Below, piece by piece: positions 1 to 7,359 of a stretch of DNA of 13,484 bases; the stretch's first letter is position 1, and the number at the start of each line of letters is the position of its first letter. The notes below the pieces were generated by a model. It did not search any database. It worked only from the letters and a program-made list of their open reading frames with translations, and was not told the origin of the DNA. Location of the stretch: contig JBEVIH010000013.1 of NCBI GenBank assembly GCA_040510815.1, positions 1-13,484 on the forward strand, in the 5' to 3' direction. The stretch is from VAZQ01 sp040510815. Its GTDB lineage: Bacteria > Pseudomonadota > Alphaproteobacteria > Rhizobiales > Xanthobacteraceae. A program made the translations under genes and the position numbers.

Positions 1-835
1 TGAGCGACTGCAGCAGCGACGGCCCCTGGCACCACGGGCCGCAGGCGTATACGCGGATGTCGCCGAACGACGTCGCCACCGGCTCCTCGAAGCCCGAGCG
101 ATATTCGCTGAGGTCCTCGGAGGAGAGGAAGCCGCCGTTCTCCTTCTGGAACTTGACGATCGCGCGCGCGATGTCGCCGCGATAGAACGCGTCGCGCGCC
201 GCCGCAAGGCCGGCCGCACGGCCGCGCTTGCGCGCCGCGCGCTCCTGGTCCGCCATGTACTGGATGGTGGCGGCGAGCGCGGTCTGCACGAACACCTCGC
301 CCGGCCGCGGCGGGCGCCCGTGCGGCAGGTAGAGCGCGACGTTCGACGGGAACGCCCGGTACTCGGCCTCATGCTCGGTGATGATCTCAGACATCAGCGG
401 ATAGACCGGAAAGCCGTCGCGCGCGAACTCGATCGCCGAGCGCGCCACCTCGCCGAAGCTCATGGTGCCGAAACGCTCGAGCGCGGTGATCCAGGCATCG
501 GGCGCCGCCGGCACCACCGTGCGCAGCACGCCTTGCGGAATCTTGCCGCCATGGCGCTGCTTGAAGAAGTCGCGCGCGATCGCCTTCGGCCAGGGGCCGA
601 GACCTGGGATGGTGACGACGCGATCGGCGTCGGCGGAATAGATGATGATCGGCGCCACGCCCGCGAAGTTCACGTATTCGGGCTGCACCACGCCGAGCGC
701 GATGCCGCCGGCGACGCCGGCGTCGATCGCATTGCCGCCCGCCTCCAGGATCCGAAAGCCGGCCTCGGCCGCGAGGTACTGGCAGGCGGCCACCATGTGG
801 CGCGTCCCCATGATGGTCGGGCGATGGGCCTGCAT
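1..835 (-). CDS. Gamma-glutamyltransferase-family Ntn hydrolase, C-terminal part outside window
   Basis: The first 278 codons of a gamma-glutamyltranspeptidase-family protein are visible; the reading frame runs off the left edge. The start is ATG at 835, with GGAGG about six bases upstream. Family hallmarks are GGNAIDAGVA (residues 33-42), the VVPAAPDAW block (about 108-115) followed by ALERFGTMSFGEVARSAIEF and GFPVY, and a late RVYACGPWCQGPSLLQSL segment that corresponds to the family's P-P-S-S-G-G / LLQ region. Members are made as a proenzyme that cleaves itself before a Thr nucleophile; that Thr, and the rest of the small subunit, lie outside the window. No clear export signal is seen at the N-terminus. 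The glycine-rich GGG stretch and the Arg that binds the glutamate carboxylate in classical enzymes are not recognisable (NFAGVAP and IPGLGPWPKA stand there instead). The true substrate may therefore be an amide other than glutathione. Family assignment is firm; specificity is unknown. Confidence 0.88.
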   Translation of the reverse strand, partial: MQAHRPTIMGTRHMVAACQYLAAEAGFRILEAGGNAIDAGVAGGIALGVVQPEYVNFAGVAPIIIYSADADRVVTIPGLGPWPKAIARDFFKQRHGGKIPQGVLRTVVPAAPDAWITALERFGTMSFGEVARSAIEFARDGFPVYPLMSEIITEHEAEYRAFPSNVALYLPHGRPPRPGEVFVQTALAATIQYMADQERAARKRGRAAGLAAARDAFYRGDIARAIVKFQKENGGFLSSEDLSEYRSGFEEPVATSFGDIRVYACGPWCQGPSLLQSL

Positions 836-1060
836 GTGTCCTCCGTTAGGCGAAGCGCGCAGCCGGCGTGGAAGGCAGCGTTGCGCGCGACTCTGCCCCA
901 GAATTTCCATCGTTGGCAATCGCCGGTGCGCCGGATCGGCAAGCCGCGCCGGGTTGCCACCGCGCTTGGTTGCCATGGCGCCGACGGCTGCTAGTCTCGC
1001 TCGCAGCGCGAGCCCGATAGGCAAGCGGCAGCCGCAGAGAGCCATGATGGAGCGAGAGCC
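836..1060. promoter_or_regulatory. Divergent intergenic region, likely holding two promoters
   Basis: This 225-bp gap separates the minus-strand glutamyltransferase-family gene from the plus-strand binding-protein gene, so it must carry start signals for both unless they are read from afar. On the plus strand TTGCCA (970-975) and TAGTCT (992-997) are spaced 16 bp and could be a weak sigma-70 promoter for the binding protein. That match is poor evidence by itself in such GC-rich DNA. No clear operator palindrome was seen. Confidence 0.3.
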
Positions 1061-2041
1061 ATGAAAACGCCCAGCCGACGTCGCGTGCTCGCCGGCGTGG
1101 CCGGTCTCGCCGCTTCCGCGTCGCTGCGCTGCGCCAGCGCGGCGCCCTACCCCGAGCGAACGATCACGCTCATTGTGCCGTTCGCGCCGGGCGGATCGAC
1201 CGACATCCTGGCACGCATCGTATCTGACCATCTGCAGCGATCGCTGCGGCAGCCGGTCATCGTCGAGAACCGGACCGGGGCGTCGGGCAACATCGGCACC
1301 GCCGCGGTCGCCCGATCGGTACCCGACGGCTACACGTTCCTGTTCAATACGATGAGCGTGCACACGATGAATCACGCGCTGTTCGCTGTCATGCCGTTCG
1401 ACGGCGTCGGCGATTTCTCCCCGATCACGCTGCTGGCCTACGTGACCAACACCCTGGTGGTGCACCCCTCGGTGCCGGCGGCCAGCGTCCGGGAACTGAT
1501 CGACTACGCCAAAGCCAATCCCGGCAAGCTCGCCTATGCCTCGGCGGGGGCCGGCTCGACCAATCATCTGTGCGGCGCGCTGTTCGAGAAGATGGCGCAG
1601 GTCGCGATGGTGCACGTGCCCTACCGCGGCGGCGCGCCGGCGGTCGCCGACACCGTCGCCGGGCAGACGCAGCTCTTCTTCACCGCCGGAACGCAGAGCC
1701 TCGAGCACGTGAAGGCCGGCAAGCTGCGGCTCCTGGCAGTCACCGAGGGCAAGCGGTCGGCGCTGCTGCCGGACGTTCCGACCGTGGCGGAAACCCTGCC
1801 CGGCTTCGAGATGGCGGTCTGGTACGCCGCCTACGGTCCCGCCGGCATGCCCAAGGAGATCGTCGCGCGGCTCAACGCCGAGATCGGCCGGATCCTGGCC
1901 TTGCCCGAGGTGAAGAAGCGGATGGCGGACATCGCGGTCGAGACCGCGCAATCGAGCCCCGAAGAGCTCGCGGCCTTGACCCGTGCCGATGCGGACAAGT
2001 GGGGCAGGATCATCAGGCAGCTCGGCATCACCCCGCAATGA
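1061..2041 (+). CDS. Tripartite tricarboxylate (Bug/TctC family) periplasmic binding protein
   Basis: 326 aa, the normal size for the Bug/TctC receptor family, which binds carboxylates and other small solutes in the periplasm for TctAB-type secondary carriers. The N-terminus has SRRRVLAG (residues 5-12) followed by an Ala-rich hydrophobic stretch and a CASA-AP cleavage site near residue 27. This resembles a twin-arginine or Sec signal. The mature protein opens with YPERTITLIVPFAPGGSTD, the family's signature ligand-loop region, and continues with VENRTGASGNIG and VPYRGGAPAVAD, both typical of Bug proteins. The start at 1061 is chosen because it gives the signal peptide and has GGAG eight to nine bases upstream. 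No tctA or tctB partner lies in the window, so this is an orphan receptor, a common situation for this family. It faces the RND permease gene tail to tail across a 54-bp gap. The ligand is unknown. Confidence 0.93.
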   Translation: MKTPSRRRVLAGVAGLAASASLRCASAAPYPERTITLIVPFAPGGSTDILARIVSDHLQRSLRQPVIVENRTGASGNIGTAAVARSVPDGYTFLFNTMSVHTMNHALFAVMPFDGVGDFSPITLLAYVTNTLVVHPSVPAASVRELIDYAKANPGKLAYASAGAGSTNHLCGALFEKMAQVAMVHVPYRGGAPAVADTVAGQTQLFFTAGTQSLEHVKAGKLRLLAVTEGKRSALLPDVPTVAETLPGFEMAVWYAAYGPAGMPKEIVARLNAEIGRILALPEVKKRMADIAVETAQSSPEELAALTRADADKWGRIIRQLGITPQ

Positions 2042-2095
2042 GCGGGGAACTCGCCGTCGCGGTTTGATGCGCTGGCGCCGGGAGGGCTCAGGTCA

Positions 2096-5000
2096 TCATC
2101 CCGACGAGCGGCGGCCGAGCCCAGCGATCCAGCGCACCAGCACGTAGAACACCGGGGTGAACAACAGCCCGAACAGCGTCACTCCCAGCATGCCGAAGAA
2201 GACCGCGGTGCCGAGCGCCTGGCGCATCTCTGCGCCGGCGCCGGTCGCGATGGCGAGCGGCACCACGCCCAGAATGAAGGCGAAGGAGGTCATCAGGATC
2301 GGGCGCAGCCGCGTCTGCGCGGCCTGCACCGCCGCGTCCCAGCGGTTGGCGCCCTGCTCCTCGGCCTGTCTCGCGAACTCGACGATCAGGATGGCGTTCT
2401 TTGCGGCGAGCCCGATCAGCACCACGAAGCCGATCTGGGTCAGGATGTTGTTGTCCATGCCGCGCAACAGCACTCCGCTGATCGCCGCCAGCAGGCACAT
2501 CGGCACGATGAGAACGACGGCGAGCGGCAACAGCACGCTCTCGTACTGCGCCGCCAGCAGCAGGAACACGAACACCACGGCGAGGCTGAAGGCGATCGCG
2601 GCGGTGGTGCCGGCAACCTTCTCCTGCAACGCGATCTCGGTCCACTCGAAGCCGAACCCGGACGGCAGGTTGGCGGCGGCAATCTTCTCCATCGCCGCGA
2701 TGGCCTGGCCGGTGGAGAAGCCCGGCATGGTCGCGCCCTGCACCTCGGCGGCCGGGAACAGGTTGTAGCGCGGCACACGGTACGGGCCGGTGATCTCCTG
2801 GAACGTCGCCACGGCGCCGAGCGGGACCATCTCCTCCGAGACCGAGCGGGTGCGCAGGTTCTCGACATCACGGACCGAGAGCCGGAACGGGTTGTCGGCC
2901 TGCGCGGTGACCCGGAAGGTCCTCCCCAGGATTTTTATTTCGTTGACGAAGGTCGAGCCCATATAGGTAGACAGAGTGTCAAAGAACCGCGTGATCGGCA
3001 CGCCCAGCATCTCGGCCTTGGTGCGATCGATGTCGGCGTAGACCCGCGGCGTGACGGTGTTGAACAGCGTGAAGACCTGAACAAGGCCGGGCGTCTGGTT
3101 GGCGGGCCCGACGATGGTTCCGACCGCCTGATCGAGGGCGCGCGGGCCGCGGCCGGCGCGGTCCTGGACGTACAGCTTGAAACCGCCGCCGGTGCCGATG
3201 CCCGGGACCGAGGGCGGCGGCAGCACCAGCACCTGGGCCTCGCGCAGCGCCTGCATCTGGCCGCGCAGATCGTTCAAGATGGTCGCAGTCGCCAGTCCGG
3301 CCTTCACCCGCTCCTTGAACGGCTTGAGGGTGACGAAAATGACGCCGTAGTTGGGCGCATTGGTGAAGGTCGCCCCATCGAAGCCCGCGAACGTCACCGC
3401 GTGCGCCACGCCGGGCCGCGCCAGCAGCATCTCCGACGCCCGGCGCACGACGCGGTCGGTACGCTCGAGGCTTGCGCCCGGCGGCAGCGAGATCGCGGTG
3501 ATGAAGTAGCCGCGATCGAGCGGCGGGATGAAACCCGACGGGGTGCGGGCGAACTGGAAATAGGTCAGGCCGATGAGCCCGCCATAGATCACCAGCATGA
3601 TCGCCGATACTCGCAGGACCCGCCGGGTCAGCCCGGCATAGCCCGCCGATATCCTGGCGAAAGCCCGGTTGAAGCCCGCGAAGAAGCGGTCGAACGGCAG
3701 GCTCAGCGTCCGCCGCCAGCCGGACCGCTGGTCGTGGCCGTGCGGCCGCAGCAGCAGCGCCGCGAGCGCGGGCGACAACGTGAGCGACACCATGGCGGAG
3801 ATGATCGTCGAGGCCGCGATGGTGATGGCGAATTGCCGGTAGAACTCGCCCGAAATGCCGGTGATGAAGGCGGTCGGAATGAACACCGCGCACAGCACCA
3901 GCGCGATCGCGACCAGCGCGCCGCCGACCTCGTCCATGGTCTTGTGGGCGGCGTCACGCGGGCTCATGCCCTCGCGCAGATAGCGCTCGACGTTCTCAAC
4001 CACTACGATGGCGTCGTCGACCACGATGCCGATGGCGAGAACCAGCCCGAACAGCGTGAGGTTGTTGAGCGAGAAACCGAACGCCTTCATGATGAAGAAA
4101 GTGCCGATCAGCGACACCGGAATGGCGATGATCGGGATGATCGCGGCGCGCCAGGACTGCAGGAACAGGATGATGACGATGACGACCAGGAGCGCCGCCT
4201 CGAACAGGGTCGTGATCACCTCGTCAACGGATTGCTCGATGAACTCGGTGGTGTTGTAGGCGACCCGGTAGGCGAGCCCTTGCGGGAAGCTCTTGGCGAG
4301 CTGCTCCATGGTCGAGAGCACGCTGGCCGCGGTCGCCAGCGCGTTCGAGCCCGGCCGCTGGAAGATGCCGATCGCGGTCGCGACCTGGCCGTCGAGATAG
4401 GCGTTGGTCTTGTAATCGTCGGCGCCGAGCTCGACGCGCGCGATGTCGCGCACCCGCGTGACCCGGCCGTCGGCATCGGTCGCCACCACGATGTCGCTGA
4501 ACTGGTCCGGGCTCGACAGCCGCCCGAGCGTCTGCACCGCGACCTCGAACCCGCCGGGCGACGTCGCCGGCGGCTGATTGATGGCGCCGGCGGCGACCGA
4601 GACATTGGCGGCCCGCAAGGAGCCGACGACGTCGCTGGCGGTGAGCCCGCGCGCCTGCACCTTGGCCGGGTCGAGCCACACCCGCATGGCGTAGTCGCGG
4701 GCGCCGAACACAATCGTGTCGCCGACGCCGTCGACGCGGGTCAGGACGTCCTTGATGTTGATCGTCGCGTAGTTCGAGATGTAGCTCTGGTCGAGGGAGC
4801 CGTCCGGCGAGACCAGATGGATGACCATCATCAGGTCGGGCGACTTCTTGCGCACGGTCACGCCGAGGCGCTGCACCTCGACCGGCAGCCGCGGCAGCGC
4901 GATCGCCACGCGGTTCTGCACCAGCACCTGCGCCTGATCGACGTCGGTTCCCGGCTTGAAGACGACCTCGATCGACAGCGCGCCGTTGCCGGTCGATTGC

Positions 5001-5245
5001 GACACGACATAGAGCATGTTGTCGACGCCGTTGATCTCCTGCTCGATCGGGGCCGCAACCGTGTCGGCGATGACCTCGGCGGCGGCGCCGGAATAAGTCG
5101 CCCTCACCTCCACGGTGGGCGGCGCGATCTCCGGGTATTCGGTGATCGGCAGCGCGCGGAACGAGATGGCGCCGACCAGGGTCACCAGGATCGAAAGAAC
5201 CGCCGCGAAGATCGGCCGGTCGATGAAGAAGTGCGAGAAACGCAT
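2096..5245 (-). CDS. RND multidrug efflux permease, HAE1 (AcrB/MexB) type
   Basis: 1049 aa, matching AcrB/MexB length. It is the inner-membrane proton/drug antiporter of a tripartite efflux pump. The N-terminus MRFSHFFIDRPIFA is the standard opening of this family, with transmembrane helix 1 at about 12-28. The transmembrane helix 4 segment LAIGIVVDDAIVVVENVE holds the proton-relay pair Asp410-Asp411, and helix 10 holds Lys949 in GLAAKNAILIVEF. These correspond to the Asp-Asp and Lys residues of AcrB, so the pump should be proton-driven and active. Two large periplasmic loops (about 30-340 and 565-880) contain the expected porter and docking sequence, including FPAAEVQG and PGFSTGQA. The ORF is intact and ends in a double TGA. 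It lies 51 bp downstream of the adaptor gene and is surely co-transcribed with it. Its own Shine-Dalgarno is weak (CAGG about 11 bases off), so translation may lean on the upstream gene. The drug range cannot be read from sequence. Confidence 0.97.
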   Translation of the reverse strand: MRFSHFFIDRPIFAAVLSILVTLVGAISFRALPITEYPEIAPPTVEVRATYSGAAAEVIADTVAAPIEQEINGVDNMLYVVSQSTGNGALSIEVVFKPGTDVDQAQVLVQNRVAIALPRLPVEVQRLGVTVRKKSPDLMMVIHLVSPDGSLDQSYISNYATINIKDVLTRVDGVGDTIVFGARDYAMRVWLDPAKVQARGLTASDVVGSLRAANVSVAAGAINQPPATSPGGFEVAVQTLGRLSSPDQFSDIVVATDADGRVTRVRDIARVELGADDYKTNAYLDGQVATAIGIFQRPGSNALATAASVLSTMEQLAKSFPQGLAYRVAYNTTEFIEQSVDEVITTLFEAALLVVIVIILFLQSWRAAIIPIIAIPVSLIGTFFIMKAFGFSLNNLTLFGLVLAIGIVVDDAIVVVENVERYLREGMSPRDAAHKTMDEVGGALVAIALVLCAVFIPTAFITGISGEFYRQFAITIAASTIISAMVSLTLSPALAALLLRPHGHDQRSGWRRTLSLPFDRFFAGFNRAFARISAGYAGLTRRVLRVSAIMLVIYGGLIGLTYFQFARTPSGFIPPLDRGYFITAISLPPGASLERTDRVVRRASEMLLARPGVAHAVTFAGFDGATFTNAPNYGVIFVTLKPFKERVKAGLATATILNDLRGQMQALREAQVLVLPPPSVPGIGTGGGFKLYVQDRAGRGPRALDQAVGTIVGPANQTPGLVQVFTLFNTVTPRVYADIDRTKAEMLGVPITRFFDTLSTYMGSTFVNEIKILGRTFRVTAQADNPFRLSVRDVENLRTRSVSEEMVPLGAVATFQEITGPYRVPRYNLFPAAEVQGATMPGFSTGQAIAAMEKIAAANLPSGFGFEWTEIALQEKVAGTTAAIAFSLAVVFVFLLLAAQYESVLLPLAVVLIVPMCLLAAISGVLLRGMDNNILTQIGFVVLIGLAAKNAILIVEFARQAEEQGANRWDAAVQAAQTRLRPILMTSFAFILGVVPLAIATGAGAEMRQALGTAVFFGMLGVTLFGLLFTPVFYVLVRWIAGLGRRSSG

Positions 5246-5296
5246 GCTAGCGGCGCCTGCTGCGGCTACCGCCCGCGGTCGGGTGCCGGCGGCCGC

Positions 5297-6439
5297 TCAT
5301 GGGGCGGGAGCTTCGATCTTGCCGTCCTCGGCCGTGACCTTCTGGCCTTGACGGGCCCGTTGCAGGCCCTCGATCACGATGCGATCGGCCGGCGCGAGGC
5401 CCGAGCGGATGACACGCAGGCCATCCACGATCGGGCCGAGCTCGACCCGCTTGGAGCCGACGGTGCCGTCGTCGGCGACCGTGAACACGATCTTGCTGGA
5501 CTGGTCCGAGGCGATCGCGCTGTCGGGCACGAGCAACGCCTCGTGCTCTCCGCCGAACAGCCGCAGCCGCCCGAAAAAGCCCGGAGTCAGCAGCCCGTCC
5601 TTGTTCTCGAACACGGCGCGGCCGCGGATGGTGCCCGTCTTGGTACTTACCACGTTGTCGACGAAATCCATGCGGCCCTGGTGCTTGTAGTCGGTCTCGT
5701 CGGCGAGCCGGACCGAGACCGGGTTCTGCACCTCGCGCGAGGAGGGCCGCGCCCCGGCGGCGGCGAGCCGCAAGTAACGCAGAAAGTCGGTCTCGCTGCC
5801 GTCGAACACGAAGTGAATGGGAGCGATCGACACGATGACGGTCAGCAAGGTCGAGCCGGATTGGCCGCCGGCGATCAGATTGCCGGGATCGACCCGCCGG
5901 TTGGAGATGCGTCCCGCGATCGGCGCGCGCACCTCGGTCCAGGCGAGATTGAGCTCGGCCTGCCGGGCGGCGGCTTCGAGCGAGGCGACCTGGGCGGCGG
6001 CGTCGCGCTCGGTCGCCCGCCGGGTATCGAACTCCCGCTCGGTCAGGGTCTGGCTGCGCACCAGCGGGGTGGCGCGCTGCACGTCGAGCGCGGCAATCTC
6101 GAGCTTGGCCTTGGCGCGTTCGATATCCGCCTTGGCCTGCTCGACCGCGATCCGATAGGGGCGCGGATCGATGATGAACAGGAGATCGCCCTGCTTGACG
6201 ATCTGGCCTTCCTTGTAATGGACGGAATCGATGAAGCCGGAGACCCGGGCGCGCACCTCGACCGTCTCCACCGCCTCGAAGCGACCGGTATATTCGTCCC
6301 ACTCGGTGATGGTCTTCTGCAGCGGGCGCGCCGCCACGACTGATGGAGGAGGAGCCGCACCGGCGGCAGGCTTGCCGTCGCAACCAACCAAGGCGTGGGC
6401 AGAAAGCAGGAGAAAAGCCAAAGGAATTCCGCGCGTCAT
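5297..6439 (-). CDS. RND efflux periplasmic adaptor lipoprotein (AcrA/MexA type, membrane fusion protein)
   Basis: 380 aa. The N-terminus is a lipoprotein signal with lipobox LVGC, which places the lipidated Cys at residue 20. The residue after it is Asp, the known inner-membrane retention signal, as also found in AcrA, so the protein should be anchored in the inner membrane facing the periplasm. The domain order is as expected: a barrel-sandwich lipoyl half (VRARVSGFIDSVHYKEGQIV, about 62-81, then KQGDLLFIIDPRPY), an alpha-helical hairpin rich in Ala/Glu/Arg (about 98-168), the second lipoyl half (WTEVRAPIAGRISNRRVDPG), then beta-barrel and membrane-proximal parts to the C-terminus. It bridges the permease encoded 51 bp downstream to an outer-membrane channel, which is not encoded here. 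The ATG at 6439 has GAGGA about seven bases upstream. That ribosome site is one arm of an 18-bp palindrome, which suggests control at this point. Confidence 0.95.
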   Translation of the reverse strand: MTRGIPLAFLLLSAHALVGCDGKPAAGAAPPPSVVAARPLQKTITEWDEYTGRFEAVETVEVRARVSGFIDSVHYKEGQIVKQGDLLFIIDPRPYRIAVEQAKADIERAKAKLEIAALDVQRATPLVRSQTLTEREFDTRRATERDAAAQVASLEAAARQAELNLAWTEVRAPIAGRISNRRVDPGNLIAGGQSGSTLLTVIVSIAPIHFVFDGSETDFLRYLRLAAAGARPSSREVQNPVSVRLADETDYKHQGRMDFVDNVVSTKTGTIRGRAVFENKDGLLTPGFFGRLRLFGGEHEALLVPDSAIASDQSSKIVFTVADDGTVGSKRVELGPIVDGLRVIRSGLAPADRIVIEGLQRARQGQKVTAEDGKIEAPAP

Positions 6440-6446
6440 CGGATTT

Positions 6447-6464
6447 TCCTCGAATATTCGAGGA
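6447..6464. promoter_or_regulatory. 18-bp perfect palindrome over the ribosome binding site of the efflux adaptor gene
   Basis: The sequence TCCTCGAATATTCGAGGA reads the same on both strands without a mismatch. Its end lies 7 bp before the ATG of the RND adaptor. On the minus strand its 3' half contains GAGGA, the gene's Shine-Dalgarno. As DNA it has the length and symmetry of an operator for a dimeric repressor of the TetR or MarR kind, which often control RND pumps. As RNA the arms could pair (seven base pairs, loop AUAU) and hide the ribosome site. No repressor gene lies in the window. The palindrome is seen directly; its role is inferred. Confidence 0.6.
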
Positions 6465-6675
6465 GCAACCTAGTCATCACCCCCCGAAACCACAACCTGC
6501 GTCCGGGCATGCTCGGCAGTTGCCGCGCACCGCGACCAGCCGCCACCGAGGCTGCGGCGCGGGGTGCCGCGCTCAAAAATTTCGGCGCCGCGCCGGTATG
6601 AATGAACCAAAATTGTCGCCCAGGCGACTAACGGCCAGAGGTGATCACACCCGTGATCCGGCTGAGGGGTTGCCC
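6465..6675. other. Intergenic region between the divergent efflux operon and small-ORF region
   Basis: No convincing gene is seen in these 211 bp. This stretch must hold the promoter of the minus-strand efflux operon and perhaps one for the plus-strand small ORFs. Two short inverted repeats are visible just before the first small ORF: GTCGCC-CA-GGCGAC at 6615-6628 and GATCAC-ACCC-GTGATC at 6643-6658. Either could be a regulator site or a leader hairpin. No clear -35/-10 pair was recognised. Confidence 0.35.
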
Positions 6676-6768
6676 ATGCTTTCCGTTTTTCCCACCGAGC
6701 TCCTGTGGATGGCTGCAGGCTTCATCATGCTCATGGCCGGATTCCTGGCGTCGTCGGCCTCGGAATAG
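6676..6768 (+). CDS. Putative small single-pass membrane protein, 30 aa
   Basis: This short ORF begins with ATG after GAGGGG, which ends six bases upstream; that is a near-ideal Shine-Dalgarno. The product starts MLSVFPTELLWMAAGFIMLM and ends in AGFLASSASE. Almost all of it from Leu9 to Ala25 is hydrophobic, enough for one transmembrane helix. Codons favour G or C in third positions, as in neighbouring genes. I do not recognise a family. It is the first of three small plus-strand ORFs of the same general design in this gap; 53 bp separate it from the next one. It could be a real small membrane protein or a leader peptide, and a chance ORF is not excluded at this length. Confidence 0.45.
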   Translation: MLSVFPTELLWMAAGFIMLMAGFLASSASE

Positions 6769-6821
6769 GCCGGCGAAGCTACTGATCGACCACGCGTGGC
6801 CTTGAGTGAGGGATGACTCCG

Positions 6822-6992
6822 ATGCCTGTCGATTTGCGACCAGCGATGCCCATCGTGCCGCCCCGATCGGGCGCCGTCTGGGCCCGGCGCGATCAGTTCA
6901 CGAGGCGCGTCGCCACGTGCATCACCGTGCTCGCCGCTGCGACCGCCGTTCTGATCGTGGCCGCGGCAGCTGTGGCGTTCGCGATCGGCTGA
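6822..6992 (+). CDS. Putative small membrane protein with C-terminal helix, 56 aa
   Basis: The product has a polar, Arg- and Pro-rich N-terminal half (MPVDLRPAMPIVPPRSGAVW, then ARRDQFTRR) and a C-terminal hydrophobic run of about 26 residues (VATCITVLAAATAVLIVAAA then AVAFAIG). This is the layout of a tail-anchored or single-pass protein with the positive N-terminal part in the cytoplasm. GTGAGGG lies nine bases before the ATG at 6822. An in-frame ATG at 6813 is too close to that site and less likely. Third codon positions are strongly G/C, as expected for a real gene in this genome. No family is recognised. It follows the 30-aa ORF by 53 bp on the same strand and could share its transcript. 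Confidence 0.5.
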   Translation: MPVDLRPAMPIVPPRSGAVWARRDQFTRRVATCITVLAAATAVLIVAAAAVAFAIG

Positions 6993-7257
6993 AACCCGCG
7001 TCACTGCTGTCGTTTGGCTGCCGAACGCCGGGCATCGGCTCGGATTCGTCCAGAATCCAGTGGCGCCAATCACTTAGACCGCGATCGTTAACCGTAATAT
7101 GAGACAGCGCCCCGCCGACCGTGGCGATTGGGCTAATTTTTGAACCTGTTGGGCTATTCCAGCGACTAACAGCCGTGGCGAAGCCATCCCGACTGCCTGT
7201 TCGTGGCCGGGGAACAACAATGGCAGCCCCGAGTTCGTTTCTCAGGTGAGGCGCGTC
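6993..7257. other. Intergenic region between small ORFs, no gene seen
   Basis: These 265 bp hold no coding region that I can support. A direct repeat TTGGGCTA occurs at 7128-7135 and 7149-7156, 21 bp apart, which is two helical turns. A short stretch at about 7157-7172 (CAGCGACTAACAGCC) resembles the leader of the first small ORF (CAGGCGACTAACGGCC, from about 6621). This may mean the two leaders share an origin or a control site, but the match is too short to be sure. Confidence 0.25.
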
Positions 7258-7359
7258 ATGCGTGTACAAAGTGGGCAGTGGCTCGATTACGATCCTTTGG
7301 CGCTGGTTGTGCTCGTGTTGGGTATCGGCGCTGTAGCGATCATCGCGTTCACGATCTAG
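7258..7359 (+). CDS. Putative small single-pass membrane protein, 33 aa
   Basis: The ATG at 7258 follows AGGTGAGG with a six-base gap, one of the best ribosome sites in the window. The product begins MRVQSGQWLDYDPLALVV and ends LVLGIGAVAIIAFTI. About 20 residues at the C-terminus are hydrophobic, with a short polar head. Its tail (GAVAIIAFTI) resembles the end of the 56-aa product upstream (AAAAVAFAIG), so the two may be distant relatives. Codon use is less biased to G/C than in the 56-aa ORF. I do not recognise a family. The strong ribosome site and the hydrophobic end argue for a real gene; the length leaves real doubt. Confidence 0.45.
   Translation: MRVQSGQWLDYDPLALVVLVLGIGAVAIIAFTI

Noticed and set aside
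3401..6343. A 980-codon plus-strand open frame opposite the RND genes
   Set aside because: It is the antisense of two clearly recognised efflux genes. Its product is Arg/Asp/His-rich with no domain, typical of a GC-rich shadow frame.
7128..7156. Direct repeat TTGGGCTA, 21 bp apart, as a regulator site
   Set aside because: Eight-base direct repeats arise by chance in a window of this size and no regulator or promoter is tied to it; it is mentioned only in the intergenic entry.
6922..7269. A 115-codon minus-strand frame in the small-ORF gap
   Set aside because: No ribosome site or family features were seen, and it lies antisense to two better-supported small ORFs.
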